From NCBI RefSeq assembly GCF_013085465.1, contig NZ_CP049838.1:9858001-9922000 (forward strand): a stretch of 64,000 bases of DNA. Reading direction: 5' to 3'. The notes beneath the pieces were generated by a model, which saw nothing but the letters and a program-made list of their open reading frames with translations, searched no databases and was not told the DNA's origin. The first letter of the stretch is position 1. Each line of letters starts with the position of its first letter. Below, piece by piece: positions 55,127 to 63,328 of this stretch. The stretch is from Streptomyces asoensis. GTDB lineage: Bacteria; Actinomycetota; Actinomycetes; Streptomycetales; Streptomycetaceae. Made by a program: the position numbers and the translations under genes.

Positions 55127-56605
55127 CTAGGGGCGGTCGGGGGAGCCGAACCAGCGGTGCAGGGCGGCGGTGAGGGTGTCCGGGTCGTCGCCGGCCCAGG
55201 CGATGTAGCCGTCGGGGCGTACCAGCAGTGCCGCGGCCTTGCCGAAGGTCTCGGGGGATTCGGGGGTGGCGGTGACGGAGGTGACCCGGTCCTTCCAGCC
55301 GGCCGCGGCCGTCCGCAGGGCGGGCGTGCCGTCCAGGTCGAGCAGGACTCCGAGTGCCGGGTGCAGCAGTTCGGGGGTGCGCACCGGGCCGCCCCCGGTG
55401 GTCAGTGTGCGCGGCGGCAGCCGGCGGCCGGCGAGCGGGTGGGCGTCCTCGCCGAGGTCGTAGCGGATGTCGATGTGGCTGACCGCGCCCGCCAGATGCC
55501 GCTGGACCTCGTCGAGGGTGAGGAGTTCGGCATACAGGTCGCGCAGTGCCTGGGACTCCTCGCCGCCGAAGATGGCCATTCCCTGGGCGCGGGTGTTGGC
55601 CAGCAGGCGGGCGCCGACCGGGTGGCGTTCGCCGTGGTAGGTGTCCAGCAGGTCCCCGGGCGCGGTGCCGCGGACGGTGGCGGCGAGTTTCCAGCCCAGG
55701 TTGACCGCGTCCTGCACGCCGGTGCTCATGCCCTGGCCGCCCACCGGCAGGTGGATGTGCGCGGCGTCCCCGGCGAGCAGGACCCGGCCCTGCCGGTAGT
55801 GGGCGGCCTGGCGGGTGGCGTCGGTGAAGGAGCTGACCCACAGGGCTTCGCCGGCTGAGATGTCCTCGCCGGTCACCCGCTGCCACGCCGCGGCGACCTC
55901 GGCGAATCCGGGGGCCCCGCCGTGGGCGTCCGGCGACGCGCCGTACTCGGACAGGATGATGCGGGCCACCCCCTCGGCCATCGGGAAGACCTGCACCAGG
56001 CCGCCCGGCAGCCGCTCGCCGAAGGGACGCGGACGCACCCCGGAGCCGGCCACGTCGGCGAGGTGCATGAGCTGGCTGCCCGCGGCGCCGGGGAAGTCGA
56101 TCCCCGCGGCCCTGCGCACCGTGCTGCGTGCGCCGTCGGCGCCCACCAGGAACGCCCCGCGCAGCCGGCGCTGCTCGCCGGAGGGGGTGGCCACGGTGAC
56201 GGTGACGCCGTCCGCGTCCTGTTCCAGGGCGAGGAACTCCAGGCCGCGGCGGATGTCGGCGCCCAGCTCGCGGGCCCACTCCTGCAACACCGCCTCGGTC
56301 TGGGACTGCGGGATGCCGCGGGCCCCGAAGTCGGCGTCCTCGAGGACGGTGTAGTCGAAGGGGATCCCGCCGAAGTGCCCCATCGGGCTGGTCTCCAGGC
56401 CGCCGAAGCGCGGCACGAGACCGCGCTGGTCGAACGACTCCAGCGCCCGGGTGGTGAAGCCCAGGGCCCGCGACTGGCCGGTGGGCTGCTCCAGGGCCTC
56501 GGCGACGATGACGCCCGCCCCGCCCAGGCGCAGTTCCCCGGCCAGCATCAGGCCGGTGGGACCGCCTCCGACGACGATGACGTCCGCGTCAAGCGTGGTG
56601 TCCAT
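55127..56605 (-). CDS. FAD-dependent aromatic hydroxylase, PgaE/CabE-like
   Basis: 492 residues from the ATG at 56605, after a GAGAGGA site. G-G-G-P-T-G at 13-18 binds FAD, D157-G158 binds NADPH and FAD, and G-D-A-A-H is at 279-283. Specific features shared with angucycline hydroxylases PgaE/CabE (from memory) include S-R-A-L-G-F-T-T-R-A-L-E-S-F-D-Q-R-G at 45-62, G-H-F-G-G-I-P near 76, P-V-G-G-Q-G-M-S-T-G-V-Q-D-A at 287-300 and the closing L-V-R-P-D-G-Y-I-A-W. It would hydroxylate a polycyclic aromatic polyketide. Divergent from the SARP gene across a 920-base spacer. Confidence 0.85.
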   Translation of the reverse strand: MDTTLDADVIVVGGGPTGLMLAGELRLGGAGVIVAEALEQPTGQSRALGFTTRALESFDQRGLVPRFGGLETSPMGHFGGIPFDYTVLEDADFGARGIPQSQTEAVLQEWARELGADIRRGLEFLALEQDADGVTVTVATPSGEQRRLRGAFLVGADGARSTVRRAAGIDFPGAAGSQLMHLADVAGSGVRPRPFGERLPGGLVQVFPMAEGVARIILSEYGASPDAHGGAPGFAEVAAAWQRVTGEDISAGEALWVSSFTDATRQAAHYRQGRVLLAGDAAHIHLPVGGQGMSTGVQDAVNLGWKLAATVRGTAPGDLLDTYHGERHPVGARLLANTRAQGMAIFGGEESQALRDLYAELLTLDEVQRHLAGAVSHIDIRYDLGEDAHPLAGRRLPPRTLTTGGGPVRTPELLHPALGVLLDLDGTPALRTAAAGWKDRVTSVTATPESPETFGKAAALLVRPDGYIAWAGDDPDTLTAALHRWFGSPDRP

Positions 56606-57525
56606 GTGAGTCCTCTCCTCGTGCGCTGCGGCACGGCGTTGTCACGTCGGTTGGTCGGTGTCGTCTTCGGACGGTCGCAGAGGGGCCGGTGACCTCACGG
56701 GAGGCGGGGCGGGCCGCGGGCGGTCCCGGTGCGGCGGATACGGGCGCCCGGCCCGGTGCCGCGGGGGCCGGGCCGGGGTGAGCCGGGGTGGGGGAGGAGG
56801 CCTTCGGCGTCCGCGGTCCCGCCACACCCTGCCCCATGATCCGCCCCGGGGCTCGAAAAGGGCTCAGGTCCGCCTGGAGGGGCCGCAGTTGCGCCCCGCG
56901 CCGCCCGTGCCCCCTTCCCGGCGCGGGAGGGACGGGGCTTGCGCCGGGACACCCCGCCCCGCCCGGGCGGCGGCGGGCGGGGCGGGGGCGGGGCGGGGGC
57001 GGGCGCAGCAGGCCCACCAGGTGCAACAGGCGCAGCAGGGGCGGCCGCACGAGGCCGGCGGGAGCGGGCGCGCGGACACCTCCCGGCGCTCTCGCGCCGC
57101 GGACGGCCACGTATATTGCCCCGGGCCGGCGGGGCCGCGTCCTGGCCGGATCCGGACGTGCCGGCGCGGACGGCACGGTCTGCGGCGGGCCTGCGGCGGG
57201 AAAAGAAGGCGCATGTTTCCAGCCGCACCGTTTTGGACTTCCGGTGGCTCCTTGTTTTCGCTGCTGGGTGCACCGCACAAGCGGAACTAGAGCCTCACCC
57301 TGCGGTTTCTCCTGGCGGGGGCAAGGTGAGGTGAACGTCAGTTTGATATGCGGCTGGCTGGATAGCGTCGCCACAGGGGGGCGACAGTCGTATCGCATTG
57401 ACAAACCGACTGTGCTGTTTTTTTATCTGGGGGTTCGAGTGGCATGCAGAGCACCGGGTCTTCGGGTGGCGGGTTGTGAGCCGGCCGGAGATGGAGGTGT
57501 CGGGCCTGGACTCATGGGGGAGACC
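56606..57525. other. 920-base promoter region between a hydroxylase and a SARP gene
   Basis: No gene is convincing; long frames here are shadows of high GC. It holds GGGCGGGGC repeats at about 56975-57003. Near the right end, TTGACA at 57398-57403 and, 17 bases later, TTTTAT at 57421-57426 look like a vegetative promoter for the SARP gene. Confidence 0.5.
57398..57426 (+). promoter_or_regulatory. SARP promoter with ARE-like semi-palindrome
   Basis: The -35-like TTGACA (57398-57403) and -10-like TTTTAT (57421-57426) flank ACAAACCGACTGTGCTGTTT (57401-57420). The latter resembles an ARE with a slightly longer spacer (ACAAACC and TGTTTTTTT halves). A receptor bound there would block the promoter. 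Confidence 0.4.
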
Positions 57526-58362
57526 GTGGACATCGAAGTACTGGGTGCATTGTCGGTACAGGAGAACGGGGTGTCGGTCGTGCCGACGGCACCCAAACCG
57601 AGACAGGTTCTGGCGCTGCTGGCCCTGAACGCCGATCAGGTGGTTCCGGTGTCGGCCCTGGTGGAGGAGTTGTGGGGGGTGCTCCCGCCGCGCAGTGCGC
57701 GCACGACGTTGCAGACGTATGTGCTGCAACTGCGGGAGCTGATCGGGGTGGCGCTGGCACGCGGCGGGGACGAACGGTGTTCGGCCAAGGACGTGCTGGT
57801 GACGGTTCCCGGCGGGTACCGGCTGGTGACCCGGTCGGGCAGGGTGGACTTCCGGGAGTTCGAACGGCGTGCGGGTGCGGGGTACCGGGCGATGGACGGT
57901 GAGGACTACCGGGCCGGGGCGCGGTTGCTGGCCGAGGCGCTGTCGCTGTTCCGGGGGCCCGCGCTGGCGGATGTGCAGGCGGGCGCGCGCACCGAGATGG
58001 AGGGGCGGCGGCTGGAGGAGGCGCGGCTGTGCGCGCTGGACCAGCGGATCGAGGCGGATCTGCGGCTGGGCCGCCATCGTGAACTGCTGCCGGAACTGAC
58101 GGTGATGGTCAATCAGTACCGGATGCATGAGAGCGTGCACGGCCAGTTCATGCTGGCGCTGCACCGCTCGGGGCGGCGCAGCGAGGCACTGGACGTCTAT
58201 CAGCGGCTGCGGGCGACGCTGGTGTCCGAACTGGGTCTGGAGCCGTCGGCGGCACTGAGCCGGCTTCAGCGTTCGATCCTCATGGCACGCGCCGAGACCC
58301 CCGCACCGACGGGGGCGGCGGCGGAGGCCGCGGACCGCCGGCTGGTCGCCCGCCCCCACTGA
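57526..58362 (+). CDS. SARP-family pathway activator
   Basis: 278 residues from a GTG at 57526 with a GGGGGAGA site; an ATG at 57514 would add four. Winged-helix OmpR-like domain at 1-95 (V-L-G-A-L-S-V, P-R-Q-V-L-A-L-L-A-L-N, V-V-P-V-S-A-L-V-E-E-L-W-G and V-P-G-G-Y-R-L). BTAD helical domain at 98-245 (F-R-G-P-A-L-A-D-V and H-R-S-G-R-R-S-E-A-L-D-V-Y-Q-R-L). Such small SARPs activate one biosynthetic cluster. No ATPase domain is attached. Divergent from the PgaE-like gene, its probable target. Confidence 0.88.
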   Translation: MDIEVLGALSVQENGVSVVPTAPKPRQVLALLALNADQVVPVSALVEELWGVLPPRSARTTLQTYVLQLRELIGVALARGGDERCSAKDVLVTVPGGYRLVTRSGRVDFREFERRAGAGYRAMDGEDYRAGARLLAEALSLFRGPALADVQAGARTEMEGRRLEEARLCALDQRIEADLRLGRHRELLPELTVMVNQYRMHESVHGQFMLALHRSGRRSEALDVYQRLRATLVSELGLEPSAALSRLQRSILMARAETPAPTGAAAEAADRRLVARPH

Positions 58363-58680
58363 CCCGCGCTACGGCCGGACCGGGACACCCCGGCCCGGCC
58401 GTACCCCCGCGACACCCCGGAGCGCCCCGCGACACCCCGGCGCCGCGCGCAGCCCGCCGCCTTTCCGCTCACGCCTCCCGCGCACCGCGCTGTGCGGCTG
58501 CCGGCCTGCCGGGCCCGGAGCGCCGGGCGTTCGCGCGGCCGCCCGCGTGGAACCGGTCCAGCCCGGTCCGGTCCGCAGCGCAGCGGACGGCGCCCCGGTG
58601 CCGTCCCGGGAAAGGCCTCCGCAAGAGCGCGAGGCCCGCGGGAATCCGGCCGCCCGCCGCGGCAGGACCGGCAACCGTTC
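58363..58680. other. Spacer after the SARP gene, nothing seen
   Basis: 318 bases of GC-rich DNA with no recognisable gene. Repeats of CGCGACACCCC (58409, 58430) occur. Confidence 0.5.
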
Positions 58681-59694
58681 CTAGGGACTGAGCGGGAGTG
58701 AGTCCTGTTTCCAGGATTCATGTTCAGCCGAACGCCCCGGACGGTGTTGGGCGTTCTGGTTGCCCGCGTTCGTTCCGCGTCCGGCGCCGACGGATCGTGT
58801 CCGTGGTCCGGGGATGCGGGGGCGGGTTCCCTCACGCCCAAGGAATCCTGGTCCGGCCCGGACGGTCCGATGCCCCACCGCATCACTCCGGTGCTGTGGG
58901 GGCGGTGTCGTCCGTCGCCGGATCGGGTGTCCCTGGGCGCGCCTTCCGATCGCCACGGCGGCAGCATCGTGGCGGGTGGTTGTGCGGGTGGTGCTGGTGA
59001 GGGGTTTCTGCCAGTGCTGGGCGCCCCACCGGCTGGTGTAGGCCGGGTCCACGGCGATGACCGCGATCCCCGTCTGATCCGCCATCGAGGCCAGCCGGGC
59101 ACGAAGCTTGGCGGTGGGCATACCGGAGATCAGCCGGCGGAAGCGTTTCCTGCGGCCGTGTTTCTCCCGGGTCTTCTCGGTGGTGAAGTCCAGGTCCTCC
59201 ACCGCGACCGCCTTCACACCACAGACTCTGCTCCAGTGCAGCAGGCGGGTCAGGGCGTGGCGGATCTGGGCGTCACGGTGGTGGGCGGTGCCGGTCAGGT
59301 CGTAGAAGAAGCGGCGCGGGCTGCCGGTCGGGTTGCCGTGCACGTCCAGGCGCCAGGCGGCCAGGTGATCGGCGTTCATGTCGACACCGATCACGCCATG
59401 GGCGAGGGCGGCCTCGATCGGGATGGCCGGGGTGGGCGGGATCTGCCAGGACGCGGTCAGATACCAGCGCTCCCGGCCCGTATCCAAGTGAATGCGGTAG
59501 GCGACCGCCCGGCCGGCCGCGACGCGGTCCGCCCACTCCACGCCCCGGTGCGCGAACACGACCCGGCACGCCAGGACGTAACGGCCGTGCGGAGCGTTCG
59601 CCAGATACGCCAGCGGCGCGGGCAGTCTGATGCTCACCTCGCCGTCGGGGCTGATACGGATCGTCTCGTTGCCGTAGTGCTTGCCACGCGCCAC
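58681..59694 (-). CDS. TnpB-like RuvC nuclease, N-terminally short and without zinc ribbon
   Basis: 337 residues from the ATG at 59694. RuvC residues are kept: D105 in I-G-V-D-M-N-A-D-H, E166 in A-V-E-D-L-D-F, and D243 in R-H-D-A-A-A-V-A-I-G. Between the last two, where TnpB has Y-T-S-x-x-C-x-x-C, this protein has Y-T-S-R-W-G-A-Q-H-W and no cysteines, so the zinc ribbon is missing. The N-terminal helical and wedge parts seem short. The end is Arg/Pro-rich. It may be an inactive or altered RNA-guided nuclease from an IS605-like element. Lies between two SARP genes. Confidence 0.65.
   Translation of the reverse strand: MARGKHYGNETIRISPDGEVSIRLPAPLAYLANAPHGRYVLACRVVFAHRGVEWADRVAAGRAVAYRIHLDTGRERWYLTASWQIPPTPAIPIEAALAHGVIGVDMNADHLAAWRLDVHGNPTGSPRRFFYDLTGTAHHRDAQIRHALTRLLHWSRVCGVKAVAVEDLDFTTEKTREKHGRRKRFRRLISGMPTAKLRARLASMADQTGIAVIAVDPAYTSRWGAQHWQKPLTSTTRTTTRHDAAAVAIGRRAQGHPIRRRTTPPPQHRSDAVGHRTVRAGPGFLGREGTRPRIPGPRTRSVGAGRGTNAGNQNAQHRPGRSAEHESWKQDSLPLSP
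58700..58719 (-). ncRNA. Hairpin at the tnpB 3' end, possible guide-RNA scaffold
   Basis: Within the last codons of the TnpB-like gene, GAGTCCTG and CAGGATTC form an 8-bp stem (one G-U pair) with a TTTC loop. In TnpB loci the guide RNA (omega RNA) covers this 3' region up to the element end, so this stem is a candidate for part of it. Confidence 0.35.
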
Positions 59695-59885
59695 GGGTTA
59701 CGGGAATGAGGCCTCGCCCGGTCCGGCAGGCGGGTCCGCCCCAACCGGCCGCCGGGCAGCCGGAGTCGAGATCTGCTGGAGAATCGGTCCACGCGGGCCC
59801 GCGGCCCGCCGCCCGCTCCTGTATTCGCCCGGCGCGCCGACTACCCTGCCGGGAATCTCGTCGGACGTTGCGGTGCGAGGACGGC

Positions 59886-60911
59886 ATGGAGTTTGGGATT
59901 CTGGGTTCCGTGCAGGTCTGCGACGCCCGCACCGGCCAGCGGATCGTGCCCGTGGGCGCCAAGCAACGCGCCCTGCTCGGCGCCCTGGTGGCGAAGGCCG
60001 GCCAGGTCGTGCCCTGCGAGCGCCTCGTCGACGAGCTGTGGGGCGAGCACCCGCCGGCGAACGCGGCCAACGCCCTGCACGCCCATGTGGCCCGGCTGCG
60101 CCGGCTGCTGCCGGTCCCCGCGCCCGGCCCGGGCACACGGCGCCACGAGGGGCTGGTGACCCGCCCCACCGGATACGTCCTGCGGCTGGGCGGCACCGAC
60201 ACCGACGCACGCCGCTTCACCCGCCTGGCCGCCGAGGGCCGGGCGCTGCTCGCCGCCGACCCCGCCCGCTCGGCCCGCCTGCTGCGCGAGGCCCTCGCCC
60301 TGTGGCGGGGCGCGGCCCTTCAGGGCAGCGGCCGCGGCGCCATCTGCTCGGCGGAAGCCGCCCTGCTGGAGGAGAGCAGACTCGTCGCCCTGGAAGCCCT
60401 GTACGACGCGTGCCTGCGCGCGGGGCACGGACGCGAGATCACCGGCGAGCTGGAGGAACTGACGATCGCCCACCCGCTGCGCGAACGGTTCTACGAGCTG
60501 CTGATGACCGCGCTGCAACGGTGCGGCCGGCAGGCGGAGGCCCTGCTCACCTACGAACGGGCGCGCCGCACGCTCGTCCACGACCTGGGCATCCAGCCGG
60601 GACCCACGCTGCGCCACCGGATGCAGGCCATCCTGCACCACCACGACCCCGACGGCAGCCTCGACCTTGACGGCCCCGGCCCCCACCCCGGCCCCGGCGG
60701 CAGCCTCGGCCTGCCGGTGCGGCCGGAGCCGGCAACCGGCCCTGCCGGCGGCGTGCCGGGCCGCGCCCCGGGCGACGACAGTGACGTGACGCTGCTGCGG
60801 GAGGAGATCGCCTGGCTGCGCCGGCGCGTCGAGCGGCTCGCCCAGGAGCAGCAGGACCTGCTCGGCCGCCTCGACCGCCTCATGCTGCGCGAGGCGTCCG
60901 GCCTGACCTGA
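59886..60911 (+). CDS. SARP-family regulator with C-terminal coiled coil
   Basis: 341 residues from the ATG at 59886. The winged helix (1-95) has F-G-I-L-G-S-V-Q-V, K-Q-R-A-L-L-G-A-L-V-A-K-A-G-Q-V and L-V-D-E-L-W-G-E-H-P-P. The BTAD domain (100-245) has W-R-G-A-A-L-Q-G, T-Y-E-R-A-R-R-T-L-V-H-D-L-G-I-Q-P-G. After a Pro/Gly linker, residues about 300-338 form a coiled coil (L-R-E-E-I-A-W-L-R-R-R-V-E-R-L-A), uncommon in small SARPs and likely a dimerisation part. The second activator of this locus. Confidence 0.85.
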   Translation: MEFGILGSVQVCDARTGQRIVPVGAKQRALLGALVAKAGQVVPCERLVDELWGEHPPANAANALHAHVARLRRLLPVPAPGPGTRRHEGLVTRPTGYVLRLGGTDTDARRFTRLAAEGRALLAADPARSARLLREALALWRGAALQGSGRGAICSAEAALLEESRLVALEALYDACLRAGHGREITGELEELTIAHPLRERFYELLMTALQRCGRQAEALLTYERARRTLVHDLGIQPGPTLRHRMQAILHHHDPDGSLDLDGPGPHPGPGGSLGLPVRPEPATGPAGGVPGRAPGDDSDVTLLREEIAWLRRRVERLAQEQQDLLGRLDRLMLREASGLT

Positions 60912-61903
60912 CCCTCCGCCACCTGCACCGGCCCGGCGGACGCGTGACGCTCCGGCACAAGACCCGCCCCCGGCTCCCGGCCTCCGCCCCCTCCGGCCTC
61001 CGCCCCCTCCGGGCCCTGGCCCCTGGCTCCCGGCCTCCGCCCCCTCCGGCCCCTGGCCCCTCCGGCCCCTGGCCCCTCCGGCCCCTGGCCCCTCCGGCCC
61101 CTGGCCCCTCCGGTCCCTGGCCCCCGGCTCCCGGCCTCCGCCCCCTCCGGCCTCCGCCCCCTCCGGCCCCTGGCCCCTCCGGCCCCTGGCCCCTCCGGCC
61201 CCTGGCCCCTCCGGCCCCTGGCCCCCGGCTCCCGGCCTCCGCCCCCTCCGGCCTCCGCCCCCTCCGGGCCCTGGCCCCTGGCTCCCGGCCTCCGCCCCCT
61301 CCGGCCCCTGGCTCCCGGCCTCCGCCCCCTCCGGCCCCTGCCCCCTCCGGCCCCCTGGCCCCTGGCTCCCGGCCTCCGGGCCCTCGCCCCGGCCCCGGCT
61401 CCTGGCCCCGGGGCCAGGAGCAGATGGGCTGCTCGGGCCGGCCGGTTCGCCGCCGGCCGGCCACGCGCCCGCCGCTCCGGGCGCGGGCACAGCGCCTCAC
61501 CCGCGCCCGGCCCGCAGCGGCGGCCTGGAACCGGCGCCCGGCACCTGCGCGACACACCAACCCGGGTACACCAGCCCACCAGCCCACCAGCCCACCAGCC
61601 CACCAGCCCACCAGCCCACCAGCCCGGCGGGCGCGGCGGGCGCGGCGGGGCGGCGGGGAGGCCGCCGCCCCGGGCGGCGCGGGCGCGGCAGGGCCCGCCG
61701 GGACGCCCTCGCCGTCCGGCTCCAGCCGTCCGCAAGGCGTTCACGAGTGGTCCTCGAGCCGTGTCGCCGTGCCGTCAGGGCGCTGACGGGGGAGTCCTGC
61801 ATGATGCGCCCGGGAGTGCCACACCCGGGTATGCCGCTTTCCGGGAACCCTGTGACCTGCGGTCCTGGCCCGGGTGCGGCAGTGACTGCGAGGAGGACGA
61901 GAC
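60912..61903. repeat. Low-complexity region with 16-bp and 8-bp tandem repeats
   Basis: No gene is supported although long frames exist in several phases. Five exact or near-exact copies of the 16-bp unit TCCGGCCCCTGGCCCC lie at 61045-61124, with more scattered over 60966-61415. Seven copies of the 8-bp unit ACCAGCCC lie at 61570-61625. The unit lengths are not multiples of three, so this is not a coding repeat. The right end (61740-61903) includes the promoter and an AGGAGG ribosome site for the next gene. Confidence 0.75.
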
Positions 61904-63328
61904 ATGGCGAGGTCGAGCCGCCGGCGCCGTGCATGGATCCGTACCGACCGCCGCCCCACAGCGCTCGCCCGCACGGCACGGCCGCCCGCGCCGGCGGCCC
62001 GGCACCAGTGCGACGCGCTGCTGGACTCCGTCGTGAACCGGTCCACCGGACGCCACGTGGAGCAGGCCTGGTGGCGCTGGTACGGGCCGCTGGACACCGA
62101 GCGGTTCACCGCCGCCTGGCAGTCCGTCATGGACAGAGAAACGATTCTCCGTGCCGCCTTCGAATACGCCCCGAAGCCACGCGTCGTCTTCCACCTGCAC
62201 GCACGCGCCGAGGTCGTACGGCACCGCGCGGGCACCGTCGACTGGGACGAACTGCTGGAGCAGGACCGGCTGCACGGCTTCGACCTGAGCCGGCCCGGCC
62301 CGCTGCGCGTCACCCTCGTCGACACCGGCACCCCCGGCATCACCCGGGTCCTGCTCACCTTCCACCACGGGCTGCTGGACGCCCTGAGCGTGTCCGTCCT
62401 GCAGAACGAGTTCAGCCGCGCCTACCTCGGGGGCGGCGTGCTGCCCGGCGGTGAACGCCGGCCGGACGTGCGCGACTGGATGCACTGGCTGGAGTGCCAG
62501 GACGCCACCGCGGCACAGGACTTCTTCCGCCGGGCCCTGCCCGCGGACCCCCCCGCCGTGCTGCCCGCGCTGCCCGGCCCGCCCACCCGCCAGCACGGCC
62601 ACGGCCGCGCCGAGGCCCGGCTGGCCGCCGCCGAGGCCGCCCGGCTGCACCGGTGGGCGGCCGGCCGGGGCCTGCCGGACTCCAGCGTGCTGCACGCCGC
62701 GTGGGCACTGCTGCTGTACCGCGCGGCGCAGGAGAGCGGACCCGTCCCGGTGGGCTTCGGCATCACCGTCTCCGGGCGCGGCATCCCCCTGGACTGCGCC
62801 GAGCGGCTGGTGGGACCGATGCGCGGCTGCCTGCCGATGACCGTCCCGGTCGAGGCCGGCCGGCCGATCGGCCGGCTGCTGGCGGCCCTGCGCGACCGGG
62901 CGCTGGACATGGCCGCCTACGAATGGGTGTGCGCCGGGCAGATCCAGGAGTGGACCGGCCGCCCGGCCCGCCAGCTGGAGAGCCTGGTCTGCCTGGAGCC
63001 CGCCCCCCGCCCGCTGCCCGCCCTGCAGGCCCGGCTCGCCGACGCCGGCATCCGCTTCGGGCACCGCCACGCCCGCGGCTCGCACTCCCTGCTGCCCCTC
63101 GCCCTGCTCGTGCGGGAGGGCGCCGACGGCTCACGGCTTCTCACCGTCGTCCACGACCGGGCCCGCGTCTGCGACGCCGACGCGGCCCTGCTGGCCGGCC
63201 AGTGCGCCCGGCTGCTGCGCCATCTGCCCACCCTCGACGGCGCCGAGACCGTCGCCGAGGTGCTGGAGCTGCTCGGCGAGGACGAACTGCCCCGGGCCGC
63301 CCCGGCCCGCCGCGCCGCCGGGCACTGA
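61904..63328 (+). CDS. Stand-alone NRPS condensation-domain protein
   Basis: 474 residues from the ATG at 61904 with AGGAGG seven bases upstream. It has the catalytic H-H-x-x-x-D motif as H-H-G-L-L-D at 154-159. The fold is supported by W-R-W-Y-G-P-L-D near 57-64, R-A-A-F-E at 83-87, and V-G-P-M-R-G-C-L-P-M-T-V-P near 305. No carrier or adenylation domain is attached, so it may work in trans as an amide- or ester-forming enzyme, for example to join an amine to an acyl carrier, or be a starter condensation enzyme. It is the last gene in the window. Confidence 0.8.
   Translation: MARSSRRRRAWIRTDRRPTALARTARPPAPAARHQCDALLDSVVNRSTGRHVEQAWWRWYGPLDTERFTAAWQSVMDRETILRAAFEYAPKPRVVFHLHARAEVVRHRAGTVDWDELLEQDRLHGFDLSRPGPLRVTLVDTGTPGITRVLLTFHHGLLDALSVSVLQNEFSRAYLGGGVLPGGERRPDVRDWMHWLECQDATAAQDFFRRALPADPPAVLPALPGPPTRQHGHGRAEARLAAAEAARLHRWAAGRGLPDSSVLHAAWALLLYRAAQESGPVPVGFGITVSGRGIPLDCAERLVGPMRGCLPMTVPVEAGRPIGRLLAALRDRALDMAAYEWVCAGQIQEWTGRPARQLESLVCLEPAPRPLPALQARLADAGIRFGHRHARGSHSLLPLALLVREGADGSRLLTVVHDRARVCDADAALLAGQCARLLRHLPTLDGAETVAEVLELLGEDELPRAAPARRAAGH

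Noticed and set aside
57401..57900. Long SARP form starting at 56788
   Set aside because: The upstream part is Gly/Ala/Arg-rich and crosses the promoter signals; the GTG at 57526 has a good ribosome site and starts the family domain.
60551..61744. Glycine/arginine-rich frames in the 16-bp repeat region
   Set aside because: Unit length is not a multiple of three and the frames exist in several phases, which is expected for such DNA.
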